Assembly (NCBI RefSeq): GCF_002209555.1
Contig: NZ_NJIF01000003.1
Coordinates: forward strand, 744,001 to 808,000
Source of the DNA: Achromobacter insolitus
Lineage (GTDB): Bacteria > Pseudomonadota > Gammaproteobacteria > Burkholderiales > Burkholderiaceae_B
DNA: 64,000 nucleotides
Direction: 5' to 3'
Shown here: in pieces, positions 16,909-26,191 of the stretch
Numbering within the stretch: the first letter of the stretch is position 1
How the letters are laid out: each line of letters begins with the position of its first letter
Position numbers and translations under genes: made by a program
Notes under the pieces: generated by a model
Told to the model about the DNA's origin: nothing
The model's input: the letters and a program-made list of their open reading frames with translations, nothing else
The model's database searches: none

Positions 16909-18096
16909 TCAGGCGGCCTCGGGCAGCGACTGGCGTTCCGCCTCCTGCCCTGGGCCCGTGATGCGGTTGCGCCCCGCCGTCTTGGAGGCATACAGCTTGC
17001 GGTCGGCCCGCTCGAAAAAAGCCTGCAGGCTTTCCCCGGGCATCCAGTCCGCCACGCCGGCGCTGAACGTATAGGAAATGGTGCTGCCGCCATGCGCGCA
17101 GGGCGTGCGCCGCACCGAATCAAGCAGCCTGCCGGCCACATCCAGGACCGCGTCGCTGCGCATGTCCGGGAACAGCACCGCGAACTCCTCGCCTCCCACC
17201 CGCCCGACGTGATCGCCCGTGCGCAGCGTGGCGGTGGCCAGCAAACCGAAGTGGCGCAGCACCGCATCGCCGGCCGCATGGCCGTGGGTATCGTTGATGC
17301 GCTTGAAATGGTCGATATCCAGCAACAGCAGCGTCAGCGGCCGCCGCGTGCGCAAGGCCTGGGCGCAATAGCGCTCCGCCTGCAGCCACCATGCCTTGCG
17401 CGACATCAGGCCTGTCAGGAAATCCGTGCTGGCTTCTTGTTCGCGGTCGGCCAGCATCCGATCGTGGATGATCATGATGGTGCCCAGGGTCAGGCACGGC
17501 ATCGTCAGCACGCCCAGCGTCATGAACGCGATGTTCCACGCCGTGGGCAGCAGCAAAGCCTGCGGCGTCGCGATGTCGAACATGTAGACGACGGCGCGCA
17601 TCCCGCACACCACGGCGGACACCAGGGCAACCACGCGCACGAAATGGTAGCTGTAGCGCGACCGGTTCAGCGGCATGCCCCGCTTCACCGTGATGGCTAT
17701 CGCCACCATGAAGCCGAACATCAGCCACGACATGACCACCAGGCGCGGCCCGACCTGGGGTTCGATATAGGTATGGAATGCCAGCGCCAGTAACGCCGCT
17801 CCGGAGGCCAGCGTCATCAGGCGCCTGGGCACGGGCAGGCCCACCAGGCGGCGCAAACCCGTGTAATACGCGCACAGCGCCAGCGCGACCGCGGCATTGG
17901 CCGCGATCACCGACACCCATAACGGCGCATCGGTCACCTGAAACGCGTAAAGCCCGAAGGCCGTCAGCGTCAGGAGATTGGCGCGTATCGCCTCTTTGAT
18001 GCCCGCCATGCCGCTGCGGGCGAGCGACCCGAGCACGCACAGCGCAAGCAATCCCGCCAATGCTGCTATCAAAAGCAAGTTAACGGGAGCGATCAT
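16909..18096 (-). CDS. Membrane-bound GGDEF diguanylate cyclase
   Basis: Makes cyclic di-GMP from two GTP. The 395 residues hold about six transmembrane helices (residues 5-210) and then a GGDEF domain with LLLDIDHFKRINDTHGHAAGD (two metal-binding aspartates) and an intact GGEEF A-site at 301-305. The RTGD motif at 292-295, five residues before it, matches the product-inhibition I-site, so the enzyme is predicted active and feedback-inhibited. It is convergent with smpB at one base. A PilZ-domain receptor (ycgR) lies elsewhere in the window. Confidence 0.9.
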   Translation of the reverse strand: MIAPVNLLLIAALAGLLALCVLGSLARSGMAGIKEAIRANLLTLTAFGLYAFQVTDAPLWVSVIAANAAVALALCAYYTGLRRLVGLPVPRRLMTLASGAALLALAFHTYIEPQVGPRLVVMSWLMFGFMVAIAITVKRGMPLNRSRYSYHFVRVVALVSAVVCGMRAVVYMFDIATPQALLLPTAWNIAFMTLGVLTMPCLTLGTIMIIHDRMLADREQEASTDFLTGLMSRKAWWLQAERYCAQALRTRRPLTLLLLDIDHFKRINDTHGHAAGDAVLRHFGLLATATLRTGDHVGRVGGEEFAVLFPDMRSDAVLDVAGRLLDSVRRTPCAHGGSTISYTFSAGVADWMPGESLQAFFERADRKLYASKTAGRNRITGPGQEAERQSLPEAA

Positions 18097-18121
18097 CGTC
18101 TGGCGCCGCCGGGCGCGGTTA

Positions 18122-19051
18122 TCAACTGTTGCGGGTGGACTTCACAATGGTCATGGCGGAGGCAATCATGCCGCCCACGTCCGACAGGTTTGCCGGCAGG
18201 ATCAGTGTATTGCCTTCCTTGGCGACGTTGCCGAAAGCCTCGACGTAGCGCTCCGCCACCTTCAGGTTCACGGCCTCCATGCCGCCCGGCTGACGCACGG
18301 CATCGGCCACCTGGGTGATAGCCTTGGCCGTGGCCTCGGCGATGGCCAGCACAGCCGCGGCCTCGCCCTGCGCCTGGTTGATCTGCGCCTGCTTCTCGCC
18401 TTCCGAACGGGCGATCGCCGCTTCGCGTTCGCCGGTAGCGATATTGATCTGTTCCTGGCGACGACCTTCGGAGGCCGCAATCAGGGCGCGCTTCTCACGT
18501 TCGGCGGTGATCTGCGCCTGCATCGCGCGCAGGATTTCGTTGGGCGGCGTCAGATCCTTGATCTCGTAGCGCAGGACCTTCACCCCCCAGTTCAGCGCCG
18601 CCTCGTCCAGCGAAGACACGATGTTGCTGTTGATGGAGTCCCGCTCTTCGAAGGTACGGTCCAGTTCCATCTTGCCGATGACCGAGCGCAGCGTGGTCTG
18701 CGCCAGTTGCGTGATGGCCGAAATATAGTTCGACGAGCCATACGACGCGCGCATGGGATCGGTCACCTGGAAATACAGCACGCCATCGACCTGCAGCTGC
18801 GTGTTGTCACGCGTGATGCAGACCTGGCTGGGCACGTCCAGCGGAATTTCCTTGAGCGAGTGTTTGTACGACACGCGCTCGATGAACGGAATGACGAAGC
18901 CCGCGCCGGGCGACAGGACGCGGTCGAACTTGCCCAGGCGCTCGACCACCCAGGCGTGCTGCTGCGGCACGATGGCGATCGCCTTGATGACTATCAGGAT
19001 CGCCAGTGCGACGATGACGAGCAGGACGATGGTGGATGTGTCGATCATCAT
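18122..19051 (-). CDS. qmcA: SPFH/stomatin-like membrane protein
   Basis: A 309-residue band-7 protein anchored by an N-terminal helix (residues 8-27), followed by the SPFH domain (VPQQHAWVVERLGKFDRVL) and a long Glu/Ala/Gln-rich coiled coil (about 190-260). Such proteins form membrane-bound oligomeric rings linked to membrane organisation and protease control. It lies upstream of, and probably in an operon with, nothing further on this side; the nfeD gene ends 93 bases upstream on the same strand, the usual partner for this family. Confidence 0.9.
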   Translation of the reverse strand: MMIDTSTIVLLVIVALAILIVIKAIAIVPQQHAWVVERLGKFDRVLSPGAGFVIPFIERVSYKHSLKEIPLDVPSQVCITRDNTQLQVDGVLYFQVTDPMRASYGSSNYISAITQLAQTTLRSVIGKMELDRTFEERDSINSNIVSSLDEAALNWGVKVLRYEIKDLTPPNEILRAMQAQITAEREKRALIAASEGRRQEQINIATGEREAAIARSEGEKQAQINQAQGEAAAVLAIAEATAKAITQVADAVRQPGGMEAVNLKVAERYVEAFGNVAKEGNTLILPANLSDVGGMIASAMTIVKSTRNS

Positions 19052-19144
19052 GATTCGGAGCCTCTCCTAGTGAATACATTTGCGGGAACCGCCCGAACGG
19101 CGCGGATGCCCGCTGCCGGCCCCGCTTGCGGCGGGCCGGCGCGG

Positions 19145-19579
19145 TCAGGCCGAGCCGGGCGTGCCCTTGGGGGTCAATACCAGGATCGAGCCGCGCATTT
19201 CAGTGATGGTCTGTTCGCCGGCCACCGGCGCCTGGCCCTCGGCCAGTTCCGCCTGCCAATGCGCGCCGCGGTACCAGACCCGCGCAGTGCCCTGGTCGGA
19301 CCACGCCTCGACCGATACCGTTTGGCCGATGTCCAGGTTGACGTCCGCGTTGCGGGCGGAATCGACCTCGCGCTTTTTCAACACGCGGGTCTTGCGCAGG
19401 ACCAGCAGGCCCAGCAGCAGCACGATGCCGCAGGCCACGAGCTGCCATTCCAGGGCGGCGCCGAACCATGCGGCCACCCCTCCCGCCGCCAGCCCGAGAG
19501 CCACCAGCAGGAGGTAGAAAGTGCCGGTCGCCAATTCCCCGATCAGGGCCAGCGCGGCCAGTCCCAGCCAAATCCACAT
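19145..19579 (-). CDS. NfeD-like membrane protein
   Basis: A 144-residue protein with two or three hydrophobic helices in residues 1-72 and a C-terminal OB-fold of the short NfeD type (SARNADVNLDIGQTVSVEAW and ARVWYRGAHWQAEL). NfeD proteins pair with SPFH proteins, and the qmcA-like gene follows directly on the same strand. It has no protease domain. A role in membrane microdomain upkeep is inferred from this pairing. Confidence 0.85.
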   Translation of the reverse strand: MWIWLGLAALALIGELATGTFYLLLVALGLAAGGVAAWFGAALEWQLVACGIVLLLGLLVLRKTRVLKKREVDSARNADVNLDIGQTVSVEAWSDQGTARVWYRGAHWQAELAEGQAPVAGEQTITEMRGSILVLTPKGTPGSA

Positions 19580-19749
19580 AGTTTTCCTTCGCCCGAAAGG
19601 ATGAGTATCTGAGCGGAATTGTACGTATTTCCGGGACGGAACGGTAAAGGCGCTTTCCTCAGGGACCGGAGCACTGGATTATGATGTGCGCTGGCGGTGG
19701 AAATCCCTCTGGAACCCGGCGCCCGTATCCTTTAGGCACAAGCCCCCCA

Positions 19750-20487
19750 ATGACCGCTGCAATACCTTCCGTTCTCCCCGTCCTGATCCTGCACACCGGC
19801 GATCCGGACGATACGCTCAAAAGCCAGTTCGGCGGCTATGCCGAACAACTCGCGCAAGCCGCCGGCCTGACGGCCGAGGCCATGGAAATCGTGCCGGTGC
19901 ACGAAGGCAAGCGCCCGCAGGCCCCGTCCCGCTACCGCGCCGCGCTGATCACGGGCTCGCCCGCCATGGTGACCGACAAGGAACCCTGGAGCGAAGACAC
20001 CGCCGCGTGGCTGCGCGAAGCCGCTGCCGCGGGCCTGCCCATGTTCGGCGTGTGCTACGGCCATCAACTGCTGGCCTATGCGTTGGGCGGCAAGGTCGGC
20101 TACAACCCCGCCGGACGCGAGGTCGGCACACAAACGGTGGAACTGCTGCCCCCGGCAGCCGGCGACAAGCTGCTGGCCGGATTGCCCTCCACCTTCCCCG
20201 CCCAGATGCTGCATGCGCAGACCGTGCTGCAGCCGCCCCCTGGCGCCGCCGTGCTGGCGCGCTCGGATCTGGATGAGCACCAGATGATCCGCATCGGGCT
20301 CAACGTGTTCTCGACTCAGTTCCACCCCGAATTCGGTCCCGACTTCATCCGCGCCCACCTGGAACGTTTCGGCCGCCGCTATGCCGCTGAAAACCTGGAC
20401 GTTCCCGGCTTGTCGGCCAACGTGCGCGCCACGCCGGTGGCGGGCGGCCTGTTGCGGCGCTTCCTCGACGCCTACGCGCCGGCATAG
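19750..20487 (+). CDS. Class I glutamine amidotransferase-like protein
   Basis: A 245-residue stand-alone amidotransferase domain related to the GMP synthase N-terminal domain. The nucleophile cysteine is in MFGVCYGHQLLAYALGG, and the His/Glu pair is in STQFHPEFGPDF. The ATG at 19750 is preferred because 23 additional upstream residues are not family-like. No synthetase partner is adjacent, so the substrate (a gamma-glutamyl compound or a nucleotide) is unknown. The next gene downstream is the Ada-like gene, 110 bases away on the same strand. Confidence 0.85.
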   Translation: MTAAIPSVLPVLILHTGDPDDTLKSQFGGYAEQLAQAAGLTAEAMEIVPVHEGKRPQAPSRYRAALITGSPAMVTDKEPWSEDTAAWLREAAAAGLPMFGVCYGHQLLAYALGGKVGYNPAGREVGTQTVELLPPAAGDKLLAGLPSTFPAQMLHAQTVLQPPPGAAVLARSDLDEHQMIRIGLNVFSTQFHPEFGPDFIRAHLERFGRRYAAENLDVPGLSANVRATPVAGGLLRRFLDAYAPA

Positions 20488-20597
20488 CGTCCGGTGGGTC
20501 GCGCGGCGCCCCCGCGCAACATCCGGAGTGCGGCGGCGGCCGGCATTTGAGACGATGGGTCCAAGCGCGTGAATCCGCGCGCAACAGGAGCTTTTTC

Positions 20598-21440
20598 ATG
20601 AACCAAGCCGCCGCCCTGAGCAAACAGCACGCCGCCGCTGTCGAACGCGCCTGCCGCGCACTGGAAGCCGAGCAGCCGCCCGATCTGTCCACCCTGGCCG
20701 AACAGGCCGGCATGAGCCGCTTCCACTTCCACCGCGTGTTCAAGGCGGCCACCGGCATCACGCCCAAGGCCTATGCCGACGCCCTGCGTGCCAGCCGCGC
20801 CCGCCAGCAGCTCAAGCAGAGCGCCAGCGTCACGGACGCCATGTATGACGCCGGCTTCAATTCCAGCGGCCGCTTCTATGAAGCCGCTCCCGCCATCCTG
20901 GGCATGACGCCCACCGCTTTCCGCAAGAACGGCGAGGGCGTGGACATCCGTTTCGCGGTCGCGCAATGCTCCCTGGGCGCCCTGCTGGTAGCGGCCAGCG
21001 ACACGGGCATCTGCGAGATCGCCCTGCACGAAGATCCGGAACAACTGGTGCGCAATCTTCAAGACCGCTTCAAGGCCGCCCGCCTGATCGGCGCCGACGC
21101 ACAGTTCGAAGACTGGGTGGCGGCGGTGGTCGGCTTCGTGGAGGACCCGTCGCGTGGCCTGGACCTGCCGCTGGACGTAAGAGGCACCGCCTTCCAGCGC
21201 CGGGTGTGGCAAGCCCTGCGCGAGATCCCCGTGGGCGAGACCGCCACCTACACCGACATCGCCGAACGCATAGGATCGCCGCGAGCCGTGCGCGCCGTGG
21301 CCCGCGCCTGCGCCACCAACAACATCGCGCTGGCCATCCCCTGCCACCGCGTGGTCCGTACCGACGGCTCCCTCGCCGGCTACCGCTGGGGCATCGACCG
21401 CAAGCGCGAGTTGATCGCGCGAGAAGCGCTGGCAGCGTAA
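20598..21440 (+). CDS. Ada-like AraC regulator fused to O6-methylguanine-DNA methyltransferase
   Basis: A 280-residue two-domain protein. Residues 10-110 form an AraC-type helix-turn-helix pair (LAEQAGMSRFHFHRVFKAAT). Residues 115-280 form a methyltransferase domain with the suicide cysteine C249 in the IPCHRVVR motif. E. coli Ada is 354 residues; the N-terminal Cys-rich domain that repairs methylphosphotriesters and switches Ada to an activator is missing here. AGGAG lies 7 bases before the ATG at 20598. Repair of O6-methylguanine is expected; how regulation would work without the sensor domain is unclear. Confidence 0.88.
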   Translation: MNQAAALSKQHAAAVERACRALEAEQPPDLSTLAEQAGMSRFHFHRVFKAATGITPKAYADALRASRARQQLKQSASVTDAMYDAGFNSSGRFYEAAPAILGMTPTAFRKNGEGVDIRFAVAQCSLGALLVAASDTGICEIALHEDPEQLVRNLQDRFKAARLIGADAQFEDWVAAVVGFVEDPSRGLDLPLDVRGTAFQRRVWQALREIPVGETATYTDIAERIGSPRAVRAVARACATNNIALAIPCHRVVRTDGSLAGYRWGIDRKRELIAREALAA

Positions 21441-21462
21441 TCCGCGCCGTAATCTGGGCAAT

Positions 21463-21496
21463 AAAAAACCCCGCGCCCTTGCAGGCGCGGGGTTTT
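21463..21496. terminator. Bidirectional intrinsic terminator between ada-like gene and ppsA
   Basis: A 13-bp stem (21465-21477 with 21484-21496) around CTTGCA is flanked by an A-run on one side and a T-run on the other. It can therefore stop transcription from both convergent genes. Confidence 0.85.
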
Positions 21497-21512
21497 CACA
21501 TCGGCAGAACGA

Positions 21513-23879
21513 TCAGTTCTTGGCCAGGCGCTGCCAGGTATCGACAACGGTGTCCGGATTGAGCGACATCGACAGGATGCCCTCTTCCTTCAGCCATTGC
21601 GCGAAGTCCGGGTGGTCGCTGGGGCCTTGGCCGCAAATGCCCACGTACTTGTTCGCGGCCAGGCAAGCCTTGATCGCGCGGCGCAGCATGAACTTCACCG
21701 CATCGTCGCGTTCATCGAAGTCGGCGGCCAGCAGTTCCATGCCCGAATCGCGGTCCAGGCCCAGCGTCAATTGGGTCATGTCGTTCGAGCCGATCGAGAA
21801 GCCATCGAAATACTGCAGGAACTCATCAGCCAGAATGGCGTTGGACGGCACTTCGCACATCATGATGAGCTTCAGGCCGTTCTCGCCACGCGCCAGACCG
21901 TGCTTGGCCAGCAGGTCCACCACCTTGGCCGCCTGGCCCAGGGTACGCACGAAGGGAACCATGATTTCGACGTTGGTCAGACCCATTTCATCGCGCACCT
22001 TCTTGAGCGCTTCGCATTCCATGCGGAAGCACTCGGCGAAGTCCTCGGCGATGTAGCGCGACGCGCCGCGGAAGCCCAGCATGGGGTTCTCTTCCTCGGG
22101 CTCGTAGCGCGAACCGCCGACCAGCTTGCGGTACTCGTTGGACTTGAAGTCCGACATGCGCACGATGACGGGCTTGGGGTAGAACGCGGCAGCGATGGTG
22201 GCCACGCCTTCGGCCATCTTCTCGACAAAGAACGCGCGCGGGCTGGCATGGCCACGGGCAGCCGATTCCACGGCCTTCTTCAGTTCGCCGTCGACGTTCG
22301 GATAGTCCAGCACCGCCTTGGGGTGGATACCGATGTTGTTGTTGATGATGAATTCCAGGCGGGCCAAGCCCACGCCGCCGTTGGGAATCTGGGCGAAATC
22401 GAAGGCCAGCTGCGGATTGCCCACGTTCATCATGATCTTCAGATCGATCGGGGGCATGTCGCCGCGACGCACTTCTTCCACTTCGGTCTCGATCAGGCCA
22501 TCATAGATGCGGCCTTCGTCGCCCTCGGCGCAAGACACGGTCACTGCCTGGCCTTCCTTCAGGACGTCGGTCGCGTTGCCGCAGCCCACGACCGCAGGAA
22601 TACCCAGTTCGCGCGCGATGATCGCCGCGTGGCAAGTACGGCCGCCGCGGTTGGTGACAATGGCGGACGCACGCTTCATCACGGGCTCCCAGTTGGGATC
22701 CGTCATGTCGGTGACCAGCACGTCGCCCGGCTGGACCTTGTCCATGTCGGAAATATCGCCAACCACGCGCACCGGGCCCGCGCCGATCTTCTGACCGATC
22801 GCGCGGCCGGTGATCAGGACCTGGCCGGTAGCCTTCAGGCGGTAACGCTGCTGCACGTCGTTCGCGCCCTGCTGCGACTTCACGGTTTCCGGACGCGCCT
22901 GCAGGATGTAGATCTTGCCGTCGATGCCGTCGCGGCCCCACTCGATGTCCATCGGGCGGCCATAGTGCTTCTCAATGATGACGGCGTAGCGGGCCAGTTC
23001 GTTGACCTCGTCGTCGGTCAGCGAGTAGCGGTTGCGTTCGGACACCGGCACGTCGACCGTGCGCACGGCGCGGCCTTCGGGGCGCTCCGGATCGAACTCC
23101 ATCTTGATCAGCTTGGAGCCGATGCGGCGGCCGACGATCGGGTAATGGCCCTGGGCCAGCGTCGGCTTGAAAACGTAGAATTCATCGGGGTTGACCGCGC
23201 CCTGCACCACCGTTTCGCCCAGGCCGTAGGAAGAGGTGATGAACACCACGTCCTGGAAGCCGGATTCCGTGTCGATGGTGAACATGACGCCGGCGCTGCC
23301 CTTGTCGGAACGCACCATGCGCTGGATGCCGGCCGACAAGGCGACGTCGGCATGGGCGTAGCCCTTGTGCACGCGATAGGAAATGGCGCGGTCGTTGTAC
23401 AGCGACGCGAACACGTGGCGGATCTTGTCCAGCACGTCGTCGATGCCGACGACGTTCAGGAAGGTTTCCTGCTGGCCGGCGAACGAGGCGTCGGGCAGGT
23501 CTTCGGCGGTGGCGGAAGAGCGCACGGCGAACGAGCCCTTGCCGTCAGCGTCCAGCTTGGCAAAGGCTTCGCGGATCTGCGATTCAAACTCAGGCGAGAA
23601 CGGGGCGTCGATGATCCATTGACGGATCTGCGCGCCGGCGTTGGCCAGTTCGCGCACGTCTTCGGGGTTCAGCGTGGTCAGGCGTTCGGCGATGCGCTTG
23701 TCCAGGCCGGAAGCCTTGAGGAAGTCGCGGAAGGCGTCAGCGGTCGTGGCGAAGCCGCCCGGCACGCGGACACCCGCGCCAGACAGCTGGCTGATCATTT
23801 CGCCTAGTGATGCGTTCTTGCCTCCTACCGAGTCCACGTCCGTCATGCGGAGCTGCTCGAACAAAACAACGTACGACAT
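21513..23879 (-). CDS. ppsA: Phosphoenolpyruvate synthase
   Basis: Converts pyruvate and ATP to phosphoenolpyruvate, AMP and phosphate for gluconeogenesis. The 788 residues hold the N-terminal ATP-grasp domain ([12 protein letters not shown] and [16 protein letters not shown]), the phosphohistidine domain with [16 protein letters not shown] near residue 415, and the C-terminal PEP/pyruvate barrel with the cysteine in [12 protein letters not shown]. The ATG at 23879 has AAGGTG in front; a GTG nine bases upstream is within that ribosome site. It is divergent from its regulator ppsR. Confidence 0.95.
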   Translation of the reverse strand: MSYVVLFEQLRMTDVDSVGGKNASLGEMISQLSGAGVRVPGGFATTADAFRDFLKASGLDKRIAERLTTLNPEDVRELANAGAQIRQWIIDAPFSPEFESQIREAFAKLDADGKGSFAVRSSATAEDLPDASFAGQQETFLNVVGIDDVLDKIRHVFASLYNDRAISYRVHKGYAHADVALSAGIQRMVRSDKGSAGVMFTIDTESGFQDVVFITSSYGLGETVVQGAVNPDEFYVFKPTLAQGHYPIVGRRIGSKLIKMEFDPERPEGRAVRTVDVPVSERNRYSLTDDEVNELARYAVIIEKHYGRPMDIEWGRDGIDGKIYILQARPETVKSQQGANDVQQRYRLKATGQVLITGRAIGQKIGAGPVRVVGDISDMDKVQPGDVLVTDMTDPNWEPVMKRASAIVTNRGGRTCHAAIIARELGIPAVVGCGNATDVLKEGQAVTVSCAEGDEGRIYDGLIETEVEEVRRGDMPPIDLKIMMNVGNPQLAFDFAQIPNGGVGLARLEFIINNNIGIHPKAVLDYPNVDGELKKAVESAARGHASPRAFFVEKMAEGVATIAAAFYPKPVIVRMSDFKSNEYRKLVGGSRYEPEEENPMLGFRGASRYIAEDFAECFRMECEALKKVRDEMGLTNVEIMVPFVRTLGQAAKVVDLLAKHGLARGENGLKLIMMCEVPSNAILADEFLQYFDGFSIGSNDMTQLTLGLDRDSGMELLAADFDERDDAVKFMLRRAIKACLAANKYVGICGQGPSDHPDFAQWLKEEGILSMSLNPDTVVDTWQRLAKN

Positions 23880-23910
23880 TGAAGTCACCTTTTACAATGG
23901 AATGAAAGCG

Positions 23911-23980
23911 AGTTTGGTCAATGCATCAGGAAGCTGGATCAGAGCCGGATCACAGCCCCAATTTACGCGCTGACCAAACT
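23911..23980. repeat. 10-bp inverted repeat in the ppsA-ppsR spacer
   Basis: AGTTTGGTCA (23911-23920) and its exact reverse complement TGACCAAACT (23971-23980) are 60 bases centre to centre. The match extends imperfectly on both sides (14 of 16 bases). The left arm lies 32 bases upstream of the ppsA start codon, so it may be a pair of operator sites. Confidence 0.5.
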
Positions 23981-23984
23981 GGCC

Positions 23985-24012
23985 TTGGACCGCCCTTGGG
24001 GTGACTTATAGG
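23985..24012 (+). promoter_or_regulatory. Candidate promoter of ppsR
   Basis: TTGGAC (23985-23990), 16 bases, then TATAGG (24007-24012), about 60 bases ahead of the ppsR start codon. It is a moderate match only. Confidence 0.35.
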
Positions 24013-24071
24013 GGCCTGATTGTACTCGGTGGAGTGCATCCGGCCATCTGCCTGGTTGGAATTTTTTACAC

Positions 24072-24899
24072 ATGACATCTACCCCGATCGTACGCACGGT
24101 ATACATCGTTTCCGACAGTACCGGCATCACCGCAGAAACCTTCAGCCAGTCAGTGCTTTCTCAGTTTGAAGAGGTCAATTTCAAGCCTGTCCGCCTGCCT
24201 TTCGTGGACACGCTGGAAAAGGCGGCCGAAGTGGCCATGCGCATTGACCGCAGCGCCCAGGAAGCGGGGGTGCCCCCGATCGTATTCAGCACCTTGGTCA
24301 ACCCGGACATCCTGGCGCGTGTTCGACAGGCGAACGGGGTGTTCCTTGATCTGTTCGGCACCTTCGTCAGCCACATCGAGCAGGCGCTGGGCCTCAAATC
24401 CAGCCATTCGATCGGCCGCTCGCACATGCAGGCCAATTCGGAAAAGTACCGCAACCGCATCGACGCCATCAACTTCAGCCTGGCGCATGACGATGGCCAA
24501 TTCGTCAACCAGCTGGACCAGGCGGACGTAATCCTGGTCGGCGTGTCCCGCTGCGGCAAGACGCCCACCAGCCTTTACCTGGCCATGCAGTACGCCATCA
24601 AGGCGGCCAATTTCCCCCTGACGCCGGACGATTTCGAACGTGGCACCCTGCCCTCGACCATCGCCCCGCACCGCGGCAAGCTGTTCGGCCTGTCGATCCA
24701 GCCCGAACGCCTGGCCGAAGTCCGCAACGAACGCCGCCCCAACAGCCGTTATGCGCAATTGGAGCAATGCCGCTACGAAGTGGCCGAGGCCGAGCGCATG
24801 ATGCGCCGCGAAGGGATTTCCTGGCTGTCCAGCACCACCAAATCGATCGAGGAGATCGCCACAACGGTGCTGCAGGAAGTGGGCCTGGACCGGGGCTGA
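24072..24899 (+). CDS. ppsR: PEP synthase regulatory protein (kinase/pyrophosphorylase)
   Basis: A DUF299-family enzyme that turns PEP synthase off and on by ADP-dependent phosphorylation and phosphate-dependent dephosphorylation next to the catalytic histidine. The 275 residues start TVYIVSDSTGITAETFS, typical of the family, and the P-loop-like GVSRCGKTPTSLYLA is near residues 156-170. The divergent ppsA gene is its target. There is no strong ribosome-binding site before the ATG. It ends 16 bases before the convergent lipoprotein gene. Confidence 0.93.
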   Translation: MTSTPIVRTVYIVSDSTGITAETFSQSVLSQFEEVNFKPVRLPFVDTLEKAAEVAMRIDRSAQEAGVPPIVFSTLVNPDILARVRQANGVFLDLFGTFVSHIEQALGLKSSHSIGRSHMQANSEKYRNRIDAINFSLAHDDGQFVNQLDQADVILVGVSRCGKTPTSLYLAMQYAIKAANFPLTPDDFERGTLPSTIAPHRGKLFGLSIQPERLAEVRNERRPNSRYAQLEQCRYEVAEAERMMRREGISWLSSTTKSIEEIATTVLQEVGLDRG

Positions 24900-24915
24900 G
24901 AGCCCGCCCAGGGCA

Positions 24916-25347
24916 TTATTGACGCATCGACACGGGCAGCGCCACCGGCCGCGACAGAGGCAGGTACAGGCGCTCTCCCGGCAGATACACGCCAAGCACT
25001 TTGCCGGACGAGGCCACGAAGCCTGCCTCGCCTCGACGGCCCGGAAGCGAAAACGGGCCGTCGGCCGCTCGGTAAACGTCGCCCTGTGGCAGTGCCCCCA
25101 TCCGCACCCACCTGGACGACGCCGGCAGGTTGACAGCAGTCTTGTCCGGCAAGGCTCCCGACACCGCCCGGGACAACTGGATCACGTAAGCCGACTCTGA
25201 AACGTCGGCCCTGACCATGCCAACCGTCTGGGGGCCGCTGGAACCGCAGGCGCTCAGGGCCAGCGCGCACGCGCCGGCCAGCAGCAGCACGCGCCCTGCA
25301 AGCGCGTACCTTCGACCCAATCCATAAGCCAGCAGCGACGCCATCAT
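24916..25347 (-). CDS. Hypothetical lipoprotein
   Basis: I do not recognise this gene. The 143-residue product has a hydrophobic signal segment and a lipobox (LALSAC, then GSSGP), so it should be a lipoprotein of the envelope. The remainder is short and globular-looking, with repeated aromatic/Arg-rich segments (LPASSRWVRMGALPQGDVY) and LPGERLYLPLSRPV at the C-terminus. AAGGG precedes two adjacent ATG codons; the first (25347) was taken. It is convergent with ppsR and 55 bases downstream of the RNA methyltransferase gene. Confidence 0.65.
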   Translation of the reverse strand: MMASLLAYGLGRRYALAGRVLLLAGACALALSACGSSGPQTVGMVRADVSESAYVIQLSRAVSGALPDKTAVNLPASSRWVRMGALPQGDVYRAADGPFSLPGRRGEAGFVASSGKVLGVYLPGERLYLPLSRPVALPVSMRQ

Positions 25348-25402
25348 TTTCCCTTCGGGATGACTAGGGGCGGGAAATGCCCTCACAGCCGCAAAAATAG
25401 CG

Positions 25403-26191
25403 TCAGCGCCGGGCGCCGCGCAATACCTGGCGCCGTTGCTCGAACAGGCAGATGGCGGCGGCGGCGCCTACATTGAGCGATTCCACGGCGGCCATATCAT
25501 GCGGAATGCAGACTTTGAGGCGGGCTGCCGCGAGCAGCTCCGCCGCCACGCCCTGGCCTTCGTGGCCGAATACCCATGCACATCGTTCAGGCAAGTCGCC
25601 CTCGTACAGGTTCCGCGCACCGTCCAGCGCGGTCGCGACCAGCGGCACCTTGAATCGGGGCAGCAAGGCGGGCAGATCGACATGCTCGTGAATGGCCAGC
25701 GCAAAATGGGCTCCCTGTCCGCTGCGCAGCACCTTGGGCGACCAGGCGGCCGCCGTGCCCGTCGCCAGGAAGACTCGTTTCACGCCCGCTGCGGCGCAGG
25801 TACGCAACAGGGTGCCGACATTGCCGGGATCCTGGATGCGATCGAACAACACGCAATTCTCATCCACGGTGTCGGGCAGCTCCGGCGCCGGCGGGGTCAC
25901 CAGGAAGGCGACGCCCTGCCCGCTCTCGACGGCCGCCAGGGACTGCATCAAGCGCGCATCGAGGGCCAGGCAGTCGCGCTCAGGCACGGCCGCCGCCAGC
26001 GCGGCGATATCGGGCTGCGACAGCCGCTCCACATCGAAAACCGCCTGGTCGGGCGCGCCATGATGCTGCAGCCAGGCCTGACACAGGTGCACGCCATCCA
26101 GCAGCACCGGCGCGCCGCGTTTGCCCGCCGTGCCGGCCAGCTTGGCCAGCGCCTTGACCGCGGGGTTGTCGCGTGAACTGATGTGCTTCAT
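25403..26191 (-). CDS. TrmH/SpoU-family RNA methyltransferase
   Basis: A 262-residue SPOUT-class enzyme that should 2'-O-methylate rRNA or tRNA. The three knot motifs are visible: [16 protein letters not shown] (about residue 127), [13 protein letters not shown], and [19 protein letters not shown]. An N-terminal substrate-binding extension ([17 protein letters not shown]) precedes them, as in the 23S rRNA enzymes. The ATG at 26191 overlaps the rnhB stop by four bases. It closes the lpxB-rnhB operon. Confidence 0.9.
   Translation of the reverse strand: MKHISSRDNPAVKALAKLAGTAGKRGAPVLLDGVHLCQAWLQHHGAPDQAVFDVERLSQPDIAALAAAVPERDCLALDARLMQSLAAVESGQGVAFLVTPPAPELPDTVDENCVLFDRIQDPGNVGTLLRTCAAAGVKRVFLATGTAAAWSPKVLRSGQGAHFALAIHEHVDLPALLPRFKVPLVATALDGARNLYEGDLPERCAWVFGHEGQGVAAELLAAARLKVCIPHDMAAVESLNVGAAAAICLFEQRRQVLRGARR

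Noticed and set aside
21597-23807. 736-codon open frame antisense to ppsA
   Set aside because: A high-GC mirror of the ppsA codons; the translation is low-complexity in His, Gly and Val and resembles no family.
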